A stretch of DNA of 64,000 bases from Serinus canaria. Its lineage: Eukaryota; Chordata; Aves; Passeriformes; Fringillidae. The position numbers and the translations under genes were made by a program. The notes below the pieces were generated by a model that saw nothing but the letters and a program-made list of their open reading frames with translations, ran no database searches and was not told where the DNA came from. Below are positions 28,104 through 42,478 of this stretch, one piece after another; the stretch's first letter is position 1; each line of letters opens with the position of its first letter. Location of the stretch: assembly GCF_022539315.1 (NCBI RefSeq), contig NC_066343.1, forward strand, positions 35,307,146-35,371,145. The letters run 5' to 3'.

Positions 28104-31100
28104 CAACAAATTAGTCTGTTTAAAAACAGCCTGTGTTTAGAATGGTCAAATGTTATTTCCACAAAGCAAATTGCTGCAGATTTCTGTACATTTCAATGGT
28201 AGGTAGTTGAAATCACCAACTGCGGGAAATATCACAAACCTGAAGATTCTTGAGGGATTACTATCCTCCAGTAGGCTAGGTCACAATTCTAGCTGCTGTT
28301 TCAGCATTTAATTACCTAAGGATCTTGATCTGGGTTTGGGGAAGCGACAGAAGGTTGTTCATAAAGAACTAAAGTCATACTTCATCTCGGTATTGCTGTA
28401 TCCTTCTGAACTGCCAGGTCACATGTCATTAAAGAGGTTCTTTTCATGTTAGTTACAGAATTGTTTTGAGCTCCAGCCAAGGATGACATTGCAGTAAAAC
28501 TGGTTATAAGAGATCCCTAGAGCCTTTAAATTGAGATACAATGGCTGATAGGAAAAAAATAACATAATCTGTCTTATTTTGTCAGCAGAAGATCACTTCA
28601 TAGAATAGCCATTCATTGTAGATAAATATCTTTGTGCAATTTTCCATATTTTCCATATCTGAGAATAGCTCTCATCAATTTTGTTTCAAGATCATTACAC
28701 CCCATGTGTATCAATAGAATACTGTCTTTATATGCATAATTATTACCTATTAGTAAATGTCATAAGTCAAATTTTCAGCTGCCTGACTAGAATTTGTAAG
28801 CATTTGGCTCCAATTTTAGTAAGAAGTCATGGAGACTGTACAGAAGTTCTGTTCCTCATGTTTTTATTAGATAATGTTGCTGCAGTGTTGAGAGAATATT
28901 TATGTGGAACGATATGACAAACAACACCTATCAGCTACAAACACAGACTAATAAATCATGAGGTGTCTTAGCTGTGGGATCAGTAACACTGGGGAATCTC
29001 AATATGAAAATTAAAATCTCATACACTAAAAAACATAAATAGTAGGACAAAAACAGCAGAAGATGCATATTTTTCAGGAATAACCTGGAATAGCCTAAAA
29101 TAAGTTGAACAGAGTAGCAGAGTAGCCTGGTTTTTTTGCTTTCTTGCTTTTGGGATCAACAGTGCCTCCAAAACACAAGACATGAGGTAAATTGCTCTGC
29201 TGAAGCACTTTTGACTTTCACTTAAAAATCCAAATGTCTGCATAAAAAGTGAACATTAAAAAGACACAAAAACAAAAATGAAAACCCAGGGGGGGAAAAG
29301 TGTGAATCTTAAAGAAATACCAATATTGGTATCTTCATTGCCTTTATTAAGTCTTTGGTGTTTTCTATGCACTATGAAGAGTTATGTACTGCAGTCAAAA
29401 TAAGGCAAACAGTTTTACAGGTAAATTTCTATTTCTAGATCATTAAACAACAGAATGATTTGAAGCTTCCTAAATATCCAGCAATGGCATCATCTTACAA
29501 AATCCAGTGCAGTTTAACCATAACCAGAAAAAAATGCAGTAGAGTTTATACGGTCAAAGAAACAATGCAAATTTTTCCTTAAATCTGACAGTGACTGAAT
29601 TATAACATAGTTTTTACAAGTTCCTAAACCAGTGCAAGCTGAAAGGAAGTTAGTAAGCTGCAAATAATAATCAGCATTACACCTTTTGATGTAGCTGAGT
29701 TAAAACCCTGAGTCTTGTGGATTATTCTGGTTAGGAGGAAACATATGTGATGAGTATTTTAGACAAAAAAATCTGTCTGTATGCAAGAATATTTATCTGA
29801 GGATGTGTTAAAAAATCACAACACCTATACTTGACTCTCCAAAGCTCTCTCAGCCATCTGGGAGCACGAGAGGTGAAAATATCAGCTATATCAAGCCTAT
29901 GACAAAAATCAGAGCTGACTTCAGTGGGAGTAAGATTTCTTTTGAAGAGGAGGTCCATGGAAGTGCTGATATATTAACCTCTTGACAATCTGATTGGCTC
30001 AAAACAACGTTTCCTTGTTCAAAAGACAGTGAAGTGTAGTTTGTAAATAAATCCATTAAAAGCATCTAGGTCATTATATTCTTAATAATGTTCAATTATT
30101 CATGCAAATATGCCGTCAGCATTATATGTTGATCACAGGAACCAAGGCCATGATTTAAATAAGCAGTAAGAGTGTCTCTTCTCTCTGAGAAGCATTGCAG
30201 AACCTTGCTGTCACAGGAAATGTGTTCAGACTTTCTGAACATCCCACATGACCAGAGCCTGGCAGATGTCTGCCCAGCTGTGAAAAACAGTCTTGGCTGT
30301 TTAGGTCAGTCATGTCTTTTCCAGGGAATCTGATGTGGAATTTTATCTCCTCTCCGTGTGAGTTATGCTGAGCAGTATTTGTTAGCTTATTATCTTTTCC
30401 AAGTTGGTCACTTTGTGTGGCAAAAAGAGAGAACAAAACTCATGTGAATTTATATTAGAAACACTGGAGAGCCCACATGTAACACTTCTTGACATCCTGT
30501 TTAAATTTCTGTAGTTATTATTCTTTGTGGAACATGAAACTCCTTGGACAGTTAGGGCATTTCTGGTCTCAAACCAATAATACCTCCAGCTGAGGCACAG
30601 GAAATCCAAATTGCTCTTCAAATTAAATCACGGGAAACCTTGACTCCTTGCTTGTCTCAAGCAAACTTAATGGGAAACAGATGCACATTCCTGTCAAAAC
30701 ACAACGTTGTATATTTATCTACTGCTGGCTTATCTTTCAGTGTACTGGGCTAAAATTATAATATTCACTTCTCCCCATCCCTCCTCATCCCCCTCCCTTA
30801 GTATTTCATTTGGTTAATATGCTTTTGCAAAATACTAATGAAAATAAATTATCAGTTTGTATTAATACAAAATAACTGATAACTGATCATTACTGGCAAA
30901 TCTGGATCACTAATTTAATCAAAAATGAAATTTTGTGCTCTGGGAAACACGGCAGCAAAAATACCATTCATAATCTAAATTGATACAGAACAATGACAAC
31001 CATAATCATCTGATGTAACAAAATATTCAATGTAGACTCAAATAAAATATTTTGGCTTGACTCCAGCTAACAATGTTTTGGTAAAAGGAATCTCCTCCAG

Positions 31101-34100
31101 ATACAAAAAGTAGACACAGCTATGTTTTTAACAATGTGCCTCCTCTCCCTTCCACCCCAATATGAAACCATGCTATCCATCCATTGAAGCTATCATTCCA
31201 GTTGCAATGAAAGAGGGTTCTGGGTATCCTTGATCAGAACTCCCGAGACAAGGTTTTAGGTTCAGCAGTTAGATGATTATATGCTGTACATGTGAGCAGC
31301 TGCCAGTGGCAGTATCAGGAAAAAGTGCTGCTTTCAAGCTGGTCTGTATCCATGTGCCCACTCCTTCTTTACATTTCTCAGCACTATGATGGACAAGATT
31401 AACAACTTTCTCCTCCCTCCAAAAAGGGGTTTAAAAAATTGTTTAAAAATACTCATTCAATGTTAAAAAATGTTTTGTAAGCATTTCATTGATTGTCCAC
31501 AGCCAGCAATGATCAGGCACGTGCCATAGCGGAAATCTGGAATGGAAAAAAAAATTCCTTCTTAATGACCTAAGCTAGCTGGCTTTTAACTCAAAGTCTT
31601 TGCGTAATAGTTCGTAGCTGGAAAAAGAGAGAAATCTCTGTGTCCAGGTTAATAGTACATTTTATAAGTGTAGTGCATGCAGCTTCCAGCTGTAGGTAAC
31701 TAATGGCCCAAATTCAGTGAGATCACCCTCACCTGCAACCACATAACTGAGAGATTACCCAGGCCTATTAAATATCTTCCTACAGGCCAAGTCAGGAACT
31801 GTTCAGAGCACTGAATGTCTCAATGCTGTCCTTATATGTGTTTCTAATGTGATACAAGAAGCCAGTGTTTAAAATGTGTCATTTCTATAAACCTGACATT
31901 CACCGAGCTGTACCAATCCGCAGCATGTTGGCTTGTGCTTCTCCTCCCAATACTCCCCCCTACCTTGTGTCTCCCACATCCTTAGTGCACCTGGGATTAG
32001 TGGGATTGCAGTTTACCTGCCAGTTGCCACTGAAGAAGGGCCTTGGCAAATGATCAAGCCCACCTTCCTGCTTTGAAAGGGATATGCTCATTCTCCAGCC
32101 CTTGCTACTTCCCAAAAATCTATGACATCCTAGAAGAACAGTGCTGGCCTGGAGCACATTTGCTGGTCTCAGCAGAGTCCGGCTCATGGTCACACTTGTA
32201 TTCTCCCATGCTTTGACTGAGGTCTGACTGAGTTTATATCCATTTCACTTCTTTGCATCTTAAAAACATTGTCTGAGGTCCTGGAGACCTCAGGCTTTAC
32301 AGGATGTGGAGGAGGAAATGGACTAGTAGAACTAATAGCTCCCTTGGAAGGGTAGAAATTTCTCCATGATCTTGATGAGGAAGGAATGAAAACAAACAGC
32401 AAAGCAAGGAATATTTTTGCAGTGCTGTCTGCCTCTCAACCACCAACATGCACAGGCTCTCTGTGAGCTCCCTGAGAAGACCTCCAAGCCCTTCCCAAGG
32501 GCTATCTAACTTCCCCTTGGCTGACTTACTCCTTCATGACTCTGTACCGTGGACTTTGAGGCAGTGACAGCATTAAAAACTGAACATACTCTTGTGTCAT
32601 TGTTTATATATTATTTTTTTCCTATCTCCTTCCAGAATGTATTTTTATAATCTTCCCTAATAGCCTGGCTTGCTAAATGAAGATTTTTGCTTTCAGCTAC
32701 AAAGTAATTTTGCACTTAAGGAAATTAAATAGAAACTCCTAAGTTTCCTACCTTCACTGCCTTACTGGCAGCAGGCCTAATGCAGCAAGTGAAACACTTG
32801 TCATTAGGAAATGCCATGACAGAGGTTTAAGACAATCCTCTGCACATTGTGCCACTGAGAGTAAGAACTATACAGAAGAGCACTGCAGCCATCACGTCAT
32901 TAAATGCTTGCCCTCCGAGAGAAAAAGCAGCATCACATCAGCACAAGTCTCCTGCCATTAAAAGGGCAGCAGTTCAAACCACCTGGAAAGGTGGGGAGAC
33001 AGAGAGGCAGGCAGTGAGCCAAGTGATGTAAGAAGTGCCAGCGGTCCTCACTGGGGAAGGAATAGAAGTGCCAGGGAAGCACAGCATGGGCAGTCAGAAA
33101 CGCTAGCAGGAAACTGGAGAGAGCTTGTTTGAGTGAGGAGAGAGAAAGTGGGGCCAGTTTTGATTGTATTTGTATTCATGCCCTGTGCAGAGCACTTGCA
33201 AGAACTTTAGGCTGATGACAGATGAGAGCTATTTTTTGAGATGGATGTATCTTGCCAAAAGAATGTTTCTGGTCCAGCAAAGCACGCATACCAGCCTTTG
33301 GACTTTCCATGGGGTATAAAACCATTCATAGAGTGACTTAAACGTTATTTAGGCACCTTTTCTCAGGTATTTGAGCATTGTCTGGGAGCAAACTTTCGGT
33401 GTTTAGTTGAGGTAAGGTAAGAACATATTATCCTATGAGGCACAGACAGGTGTGCCCACAGATAGGCTGCCACGACTAACTCCCAAGCAGGCATGCAAAT
33501 TATCAGCCCATTTTATCCTGATTCCCTGTCCCTTGGTGTTGCTGGCCACTGAATAAACCTATGATCTGCACTAATAGCTGCTGAAAGCAGTAACCTCGTG
33601 GTTAATTTACAGTAAACAAGTGCTTCTGGGTTAATTTAGCTCCAGTAAGTCCCAGCATGTGAAGCTGCATTTCACCCTGTGCAGTCTTGTCCTATCCTCG
33701 CAATCGACAATTCCTAGCCTGTGGCTGAGGGCCAGGTCATGCTCCCAGATACGGCTGGATAGATCTGCTCTACCCACAGAACTATTCAGTCTGCCTTTTC
33801 CTCCCTTGACTAGGCCTTCATCATGCATCTGGTTGTCTATTTTGTAAGCTGCCGTCCATTTAATCCTTTTTGCTTTACTTCAGGCTTTATGAAAAGCTAT
33901 GGGTTTTTTTGAAAATGCAAATACAAAAATAACTTCTTTTTTCCTTTCTGTAGACACACTGCTGGTCTGACATAACTCTAAAATGATTTCTTCTTGACTA
34001 GTTCTTAATTAAATTAAGGTCAGAAAAAATAATTTCAAGTAGTGTGTGTGCTACAACAACACACTGAGGCAAGTTTACGTATTTTTTTATGCCACAACAG

Positions 34101-35538
34101 TCTCTTAACTTCTTGTACGAATGACTCATTGCAGTTTCAGCAGGTTATTACTTTCCTGAAATACTAGTAAATTCAGTCTCTCTTCCTCAATTGTTGATTA
34201 CTACCCTAAATTTCTGGCTATTTCCCACCAGTATAAAAAATTAAAAGAATAATTCTCCTAGAAGCAAGAGTGCTCTCTCACATCTAATACCACCCTGCTC
34301 CCTCACTGTCCTTTTTTGGTAATGTTTGGGCTAGGTTCTGGATGTGAAACTAGCTGTCTGACAGAAAAGTGCCTTTATGTTTGCATTGGTGGAAAATTCC
34401 AATTCCTCATTAGTTTATTTACTCTGTTTTTCTGGGGTCTAATTGTGGGTTTAAATGCTGTGGTTATTTTTAATTATATCAGTAAGAAAACGTCCAGCTG
34501 CTTGGAAATTATTGAATTTTGTTCAGAAATAAAAATTACTTTCAAATATCCAAATGAAAGCCTTAACAGTAAACCAGTCATAAATCAACAGTCTATTTTT
34601 TTAAGTGTTTCAAGGAGTGATTTACTCCTGATGTCACAACATCTATTGCAATTGTTGCTGGAGACTGGATTTTGCTGACACAGACTTACTATGTCAAACA
34701 CAAAAGACTGTCCTAACTTGTGTGTTTTGAACCAGGTCCAAAGGAAAGAGAAAAAGTGACAGAGGGAAGAGGATTACCATTCCAGCTATGCAATTGAAAA
34801 CAATCTGCCTATGCAGAAGAAGGCAAGGGAAAGGACAGAAAAAAATTAGCTTCCAGTCTCCCATGGTGCCCTGAGAATGAAAAGGAGAGGAGTGGGAGTG
34901 CAACCTGATGTTCTTCTTTACATATCAAATTGGCTTCCTTTTGCTTACATTGAAATTTTATGGGGTTCTCTTTTTTCACTTTCATTTTGAGAGCTGCTAG
35001 GAGTTTTTACCATTCTCCTTTCCAAATTTAAAAGGCCAGCCAGGCTGAGATAGGAGTGTGGTTATAGGATTTCTCAGTGCCTGTAAGAAATGTAGTTAAG
35101 ATGAAGATTCTCAGGTGAGGCTGAATTACGTGAGAAAACAAAGAGCAGTCAGATAGAAGAGTTTGAAAGTCCCCTGTTAAAGCTCTTGTGAAGAACAAAA
35201 TAATAAGTCATTAGGGAAGACATCAGGGGAGAGGAAAAATATTCAAGACAGAGAGCTATCTTTGCCTCTAGGTCTCTTACTGAGCATAAGAATGCAGGTT
35301 CCTATCCTTACAGGTAATGCTTTACAGGGAAAAAAACCCAAGAGTTTTGAATAAAAAGAGTATCCAGGGATTGTCTTGTACGTGTTACACACAGCAGCAG
35401 TTGATACCCAGTGTGTTTTACAACACATGCCCATGTACACCCCTGAACATGGGGGACCACCCAAAACCCCAGAGTCTGTGACAGGCTCTCCTCCTCCCCA
35501 CAGTGACACAGAGCAGGGACTACAATCCAGTGTGGTCC

Positions 35539-35701
35539 CTGCAGAGGAATGCAGCAGGGTTCCCAGGCAGGTCTGCAGGAGGAGATGGCTGTCCATCTGC
35601 TCAGATCCCTGCAGGTATGGACAGGCCCAGATGTGCCTGCAGAGATGCACAAGTGTCTGCAGGATGTCTTTTTTTGGTATGTGGCTGCCATAGGACTGCA
35701 G
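35539..35701. repeat. Cluster of six CTGCAG hexamers
   Basis: CTGCAG occurs at 35539, 35573, 35609, 35637, 35657 and 35696, each in a TGCAGGA/TGCAGAG-like setting. This suggests a decayed minisatellite with a unit of about 30-38 bp. A 152-codon minus-strand frame covers it but shows no recognisable protein. Confidence 0.5.
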
Positions 35702-37129
35702 GCACCTCTAGGAGTGAGCGGGCAACAAACAGCAGCAATCCTGCTCCAGGTGCTGCATTTGGCCAAGAAACCCTAGGCACCTTTGCTTGTTTAACAGCCT
35801 TTGACTGTCTAGGCAGCTTTCTGTGACTGTGATCAAGGGCTTGAGTTTGCTGCATCCACACAGTTGGTGGGAGCAGAGACCCTGCTTTAAACCAGGTTTG
35901 CCTCTTGCTGTAGTTCTCCTGCTTTGGGCTTCATTGTGGGGAGCTAGTTAGTGAGGATAGAAGGGGCTTGGAGCATGAATGCAGGATTGATCCTTAACTG
36001 ACAGGACAGCAGTTCTCAGAAGTAATACAGAATCAAGTAGACTTCCTTTTCCAGCTGTTTACCAGTCTCTGTTGCCTGTCAGGTTGGGAGCTTGATGGCA
36101 GAGACTGGTTCTTAATATGGATTTCCATGTTTTCTGGCTGAACTAAAGTACAATGCAAACCGTGGGAGCAGAATTCAAGGCATTCCATTGTTATTTTTGC
36201 AACAAACTTATCTGGAGATAGATTATGCCTGGTGGAGCTAATGTGCACTGAAGTCAATGCCACCCTGCCTTAGCTGCTCTGAAGCCAAGCTGCATTGATT
36301 TGGAATGCTTGCACATGGTGCAGTTATTCCTTCCACTCAGAGCAAGGCATCCCCTGTGTCCCTATAACTTATCACAGAATATTGCTTCGTTATTATGCTA
36401 AATTGCAGAAATATCATGACTGTTTCTTCATCATTCTTAAAAGCCGATGAAGTAGTTTTATTTTTACGTACTCTGGCAAGTCCTGTTTAGCAGGGCTGGG
36501 TGTTAGCTAATCCTGATGTAGCCACTTGGGCTTAACTTTTTAATGAGAATGAAACACATCTGTTATACGGAGATAGTAAATCGTTTTAGAAGTTCCAGCA
36601 GAAGATAAGACCCACCTACACTGTTGGCCTGTATCTATCAGGCTTGCTGTGCAATCAGTTTTTGTCTCAGTACTGAACTGTTTGAAGATTTATGGTTAAA
36701 TACAAACTTGATCATAGAGTTTACATTCCACAAGTGGCTCAAGCAATTTAAAATGAACTCGACCTGACATTTTAACCTCCTCACCAAGTTATGCAGACTG
36801 TTTATACTGGCAGGGGGGATCTAATAAATGGGGTAAAAAAAGGGAAAGGGAAGTCAATCACCTTATCTCAGCTGAATCATTGATTCACGGTGTGACCTAT
36901 GCAAAACCCTGAGTCTCTATTGCCTCACAGATATTTTTTTTTAATGAGAGTACTCTGAGACCCAAATATACCACTTGAGGTGTGATTCTCTTGTTAAATT
37001 TGTGTCTGCTTTCAGAAAAATTGTCTAAGCATGGAACATTTCATACAATGCCTAAAACAACACAGAAATACTGGACATACGTTATTTGCCAACTGTGAGC
37101 CTTGCAAAACATGAAATGGGCTATTAGTT

Positions 37130-37170
37130 CACATTTAGGGATTGCCAAACTGCACATTTAGGGTTGCCAA
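37130..37170. repeat. Two-copy 23-bp tandem duplication
   Basis: CACATTTAGGGATTGCCAA at 37130 recurs at 37153 lacking one A. Confidence 0.9.
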
Positions 37171-39540
37171 CAATTCTTGAAAGTCACTACAGTTTGCATG
37201 GGTTTAGTCATGACTTTTATTTTTCTCAAAATTACCTGAATTTTCAAGGACTAAGACTTTCAGCCAGTTAATCTCAGTTTAAAATCTCTTTGTAAGAGCT
37301 GAACCATAAAGGTTCAGCCACTTGGGACTCTTTGAAAGCACCATCATCTGGCCATTCAACAAAGCCATGTCCAGCCCAGCACCACTTGCCTTTCTGACAC
37401 TTGTCTCTCTTGAGAATTACAGTCTGAAGAAAATGATTGAATCATACTCCATATGGTAGAGGCAGTGTCATGGAGATATAAATGATTTGTGAGTTCTTCA
37501 AACTCTTCCAAAGAGCAGCTGCCATTCTCTGTGCTGTTTCACACCCAGAATACAAGGGAAAAATTTACTGCTCCAGTGTTCCTTGCAATAGCTCCTTCTT
37601 ATCCTTGAACTGATATTGAGGTAAAGCACATTGCAAATGAAAAGACTGCTGCCTTATCTCTTGGTCCTGATTGTGCCACAAGCCCAGAACATTCCCTTAG
37701 GCAGATGTTCAATATATATGCTGCATTTCTTTTAGTCAGACTGCATTCCTTGAAAGTGTGGTCCACATGTTGCCATTGGGTTGGAAAAGAAAACTCATCA
37801 TGGAAATTATCAATATGTGATGATAATGCACTTACAAGAAAAGGATGGTTGCAATATCAAGCATCATAATTGAAATAATTATTTCATTCTCCCCTAAAAA
37901 ACAGCAAGAAATAACATTTTACCCACTTTTTCTCTAAGAACAATGCCATATGGTGCCTAGCCTGGAGCAAGGAAGAAAAATTCCTTTGCTTTCTTCATGT
38001 CAGTAGCAGTTGGGCTCCTGTGGAGACATGGAGATGGTCTGAAATCATACCTTCCATTAAGGATGCTGGCTTTTCAGTTCTCTGAGAGTTTCTAGAGGAA
38101 GATTGTCTGTATGTGCAGCTCCACACTGTCTCCCACAACACAGACCAGGCTGCCCTTACCAGGAAGGGACTGGCTCTGGAAAACTGTAGCCTTGATAAGA
38201 AAGGGGGAGACCACTGTGGAGGAAAACAGCAGCTCCCAACAGACTTTCCAGCAAAGGAAGAAAGCTCTGCAACCTCTGGTCAGGTAGAAAGAAAAAACTG
38301 GTGTGTGTTACTTCAGACTCTGTACTTTATTGAGCCACAGATTTCTCTTTTAGAGTGTATTTATTCACTTTGCTGGAATTCAGAAAAGAACAAAATGAAG
38401 TGGCTTGGAAGTCAGGTAAGTAGAAGTGAAAAGGTTGGTCCTATGACCTGTGTTCTTTACAGCTACTCAGCTACTTAAACCTGCTTGCATGGTGTGGGAG
38501 GAGTTCATCTCTGTTCATTCTGTGTGTGTAAGATCTGACAGACCCTAAGGCATCATGAGGTCTCTTGAGAGCTTTGAACATGGCACACAACACAGATATT
38601 TACTGGCAGCTGCCAAAGTTCAAATCAGCTGCAGAATAGGGTCCAATTCCTTGTCACCTATCCATGGAGCAGATAAATCATCGGCTGGACAAGTCTGTTC
38701 TTGCTGTGGCTGGCAGTCCAGGGAGCCTCCACCAGCACCTGACCACCTGAATCAATGAAAGCAGAAGAGGAGGGGTGATGTCAGTGTCACTCCTGCCATA
38801 AGCAGCGATCAGGACCATCTCCTTGCCATAGAGAGTAACTTCCACAGGAACCAAGGAACAAGAGTAGAGCACAGAGCCCTCTCTCTACTTTGCTGCAAGA
38901 AAATTGTATTTATAGGTGCTGGCGTCACACAGCCTGGCTATGGCTGACTAAAGAATCCATCTCTAAGAAAATGTTAACTGCCCAGGCTCATCCTCATTAG
39001 TTTCCAGTTACAGAGAAGGCAATGGAGTCCAGATATTATTGCATGCATTTTGCAACTGGGGGGATTTTTTTGTAGTTTCCTTGTTTTAATTTTAAACTTT
39101 GATACTATACCACATCTATGCCAGAAGCTTCAAAATAGGTCTGGGAGAGTGAGAAGGATAAAAGAGAAAATAAAAAGAGAGAAATTAAAAGAAGGAAACT
39201 CCTCCCAACACTATTGTAGTCTTAGTGGTGTTAAACTATGGGGAATGATAAGACCTACATCTACAGTAACCCATTTGAGCTCAGCAGGTCACCTTTCTAA
39301 GATGGTTTCCATGGATTTTGGTATCCTCTCATTTCAAAGCGTTTTTCAATTAAAAAAGCATTGCCTGTGTTTAATTCATGGTAAACAACAGCTGTAAGAT
39401 TTGTTCAAGGTCACAGAGGAAATGAATTTTGGAAAATGGAAAGTAAACTAGTATGGCTGTATCTTTCCCTCATCACTGGTTCAGGTAGCTTTCCCTTAGG
39501 AGACAATGACTCTCACTGTCTTTCAGTCATAGGCCAGACT

Positions 39541-39690
39541 TTATATTATTTATTAATATTATATATATATATAATATATATTAGATATATATATATATAT
39601 ATATATATATATCTAGATATCTATATATATATATAAAATATATATATATAATCCCTATATATTATATATAGGAACTTTATATATATTTAT
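39541..39690. repeat. AT-rich dinucleotide repeat tract
   Basis: About 150 bp of nearly pure TA/AT repeats, broken by TAGA and AAAATA interruptions, prone to cruciform formation and slippage. Short open frames here encode only Tyr-Ile repeats and are not genes. Confidence 0.95.
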
Positions 39691-39702
39691 TGTCTTATTA
39701 TG

Positions 39703-39764
39703 TCTATCTATCTATCTATCTATCTATCTACTACTATCATTATCTATCTATCTATCTATCTCTA
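39703..39764. repeat. (TATC)n / (GATA)n tetranucleotide microsatellite
   Basis: Two blocks of perfect CTAT/TATC units, about seven and about five, are separated by CTACTACTATCAT. The tract follows directly after the AT repeat. On the minus strand it is a GATA repeat. Confidence 0.95.
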
Positions 39765-40916
39765 TGTATACATATAAATAAAATATATAATGGAAACAGT
39801 TTTCTGTTTTTATCCCACTTTAGTCATAGCTTTTCAACCTGAGAGTGTCTTACACACTGCAGAACATACAGGATGATGACCTCACTGCTTTCTGTAAAAA
39901 CTCTCCAAGAAAGAAAAACACTTTAATGCTAGAAGTAAGGGTCATGACACAGCTTTCTTATATTCATACTGTATTTTTTAAGTGCTTGCACAGCACAGAT
40001 CACAAAAATAACAGATATCCATGAGAATGTGGAGGCTTCACCTTGCAGGCCACTTATCTTTTTAAGGTGTCTAATTAGTCACACTAATCACAATCAACTG
40101 TTGATTTTAACTGTTAAGTGTAATCCATCTGATCCGTATTCCAGGCTAGCAATGAAATTTGGATGGCTCATCATATTGCATTTGCTGCTGCAAGCTCTAA
40201 GGTGCACAAAACACTACAAAGAATTGTCCTCTCCCAAACTTTGATTTTTTTAAAGAATTGTCCTACACCTTGCATGATGAGGGGCTCTGGAGTGCCCTCC
40301 TGGATGTTAACCCTACTGCATGGATGTCCTCATCAAAAAAGTCCAAAAGCCCAGAGCTCCTTTATCATAGTTATTTCTGGTCTTTCTTTTCCCCAGGAAC
40401 CTGATGCCTGCTCCCACCCTTCATTCCTCAAGCTCCGATTTCTCTGTAGGGAATTTCTCTCTTACACTTCACCAGGAGAAGAATTCACCAGGTAGAGAAC
40501 AAAAGCAGCCTATTCTCATGGTCCCAGCAATGCTCCAGCAAATGGTAGAAACTCAGAGGGGCCAAGCCACCCAAATTAAACATCTGGCAGCACATGACAG
40601 AAGACTATTCCTCTGATGACCAAGCATCTCCTTTTTTACTGTCAATACAACAAATAATTGAAAATTGTGTTCTAATTTTAACTAATAGGTACTGTCTGCT
40701 GTGTTCTACCCACTTTTGCCCAGTGGTGTGCTGTGGCTTACCATCTTGAGGACTACAGCTGCCACCTCTTCATCAGATACCCAGTAGAAAGGGAATATGC
40801 TGACTCACACACTACCAGCTCCCAGACACTGACATGTCTTCTGCATCACTCCAGAGGTAACCAATTCCCACGTATGAATGGGAAGGAGCATCACAAACCT
40901 ATCCTGTAGCACAGCC

Positions 40917-40956
40917 TGTCTGTAAGGAGAAGAACATTGTCTGTAAGGAGAAGAAG
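40917..40956. repeat. Two-copy 21-bp tandem duplication
   Basis: TGTCTGTAAGGAGAAGAA starts at 40917 and again at 40938 with no mismatch across 18 bases. Confidence 0.92.
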
Positions 40957-42478
40957 TGGGTAGTGGGTAAAAAAAATGGGAGGAATCATCAGTGATGCTT
41001 TAGAAGTGGACTTGATGGGCAGGGGACAGGGAGGACTGAGGTTTGGCTAGAAACAGACTTGTCTCCCTTGTCACACTAGGAAAATTGTGAGTTATGTCAC
41101 TTATCACAAGGCTGTAATCTTTTGGCATGTTCTTTTTGAAGGATAATGGCACAATTTGTAGGGATCATTGCACAAGTAACAAACAACAGCTTATCACTGC
41201 AGGCTGAATGATCTGATGTACAAATCTTTTGGGGTATTTTACTGCAAATGTGCTGAAGAAACAAAACTTCTATCATGTTCTTTCATTCTGTGCATGAGTT
41301 TTCTCTTTTAAACCCTTAGAGAAATACTGATGTAATTAAAAGAAACAAAAATAAAATTCAGAGACTTCAGAAATGTAAAACTATGACAATGTGCAGCATT
41401 TGCAAATCTATCAAATGCATTTGTCTTGTTGATATACATACCTCTTTTTAAATCATAATTTTCAAGCTATTTCCCAGGTTCTCTGCTTAAAGAAAAGAGC
41501 AAAGTGCACAGTTGAATTCTGCTGGAATCTTTTATCTGTGAAAGATAAAATGAAAACATCACTTTCTATCAGCTAAATGGCACTTTTATCTGGATTTCTT
41601 TCCCAGCAACCAAGAGGTTAATAAAAACATGATCTAATTTTTTAAAAAAATCATTTGATTCCAAGTGCCAAAGTGCATTTAGGGTTATTTCAAAAGGTTC
41701 TGCTTCAAAGCATACCCATGCAGTCTAGAAAAAAATGACAGTGGTTTAAAAATCATTCAACCAAACTAAAATGTCACTATCTGGACTCTTCAATTGCTTT
41801 GTTTAAATATTTTTACAGTAGTTTGACTTGCCAAATCTAGCCAAGAAGCTCTCACAATCACATATGACATGGTCTATTTTTTTATGACTCAGGCAATGTA
41901 ATCTAGATTTATTAAAACAGAATCCCCCATGACCAAAGCAAAATCTATTCCAAACATATCACACATCCCAAATCTCTGAACCTGGGTCCCAAAAAGTAGG
42001 ATACATGCTCTGTGGAAACAAAATGCTTTAATCCCCAAACACACAATTTACAGTTAAAACTTCTAGACCGCAAAGAGCAGTAAGTTAGTTGTGTTAAAGA
42101 CATGAGGACAGAGAAAGTTTTGAAAGGTACCTCTTATTGCTTCCCATCAATCTTATTCCAGGTGCAAGGTGTGAGGGTCAGTGAATACAGGATGGCATTT
42201 GTGCCAAAGTGCCCTGCTGCTGCACAGCTGTGTGCCATGCAGCACAGTTAAGCTCAGCCCAGTTGCCACTGAGGCCACTGCCTGCCTCAATCTGGCAGTA
42301 TTCCAGAGATGCAACTGCTGAGAGACTGTTTAGTTTGTTCAGTTAGAATTGCATTTAACTGCTACTTTTTTTAAAGCTGTACCTAGACAAAACATGAAAC
42401 TAATAAACAACCAAGGAACATTTTGCACTTAAGTGGCAAAAAAATAACCTTTGCAATTTTTTTAATACATGTAACACA

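Larger units (their letters stand above)
22457..39540. other. Intergenic, no gene seen
   Basis: A long stretch holding only minisatellites, short tandem duplications, a poly(A) run and the CTGCAG cluster. Frames at 34316-34678 (plus) and 35308-35766 (minus) are the longest but show no family features. Confidence 0.7.

Noticed and set aside
34316..34678. 120-codon plus-strand frame with a hydrophobic segment
   Set aside because: It begins at a TTG and shows no recognisable family. The hydrophobic stretch is explained by T-rich sequence, and no splice or promoter context supports it.
35308..35766. 152-codon minus-strand frame
   Set aside because: Cysteine/serine-rich with no domain. It overlaps the CTGCAG repeat-like cluster and equally long frames on the other strand.
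38078..38415. Segment bounded by TTTTCAG and a perfect CAG/GTAAGT donor, open over about 100 codons
   Set aside because: The frame has a stop just inside the acceptor and no ATG start, and the peptide matches nothing. It could be a non-coding exon, but there is no independent support.
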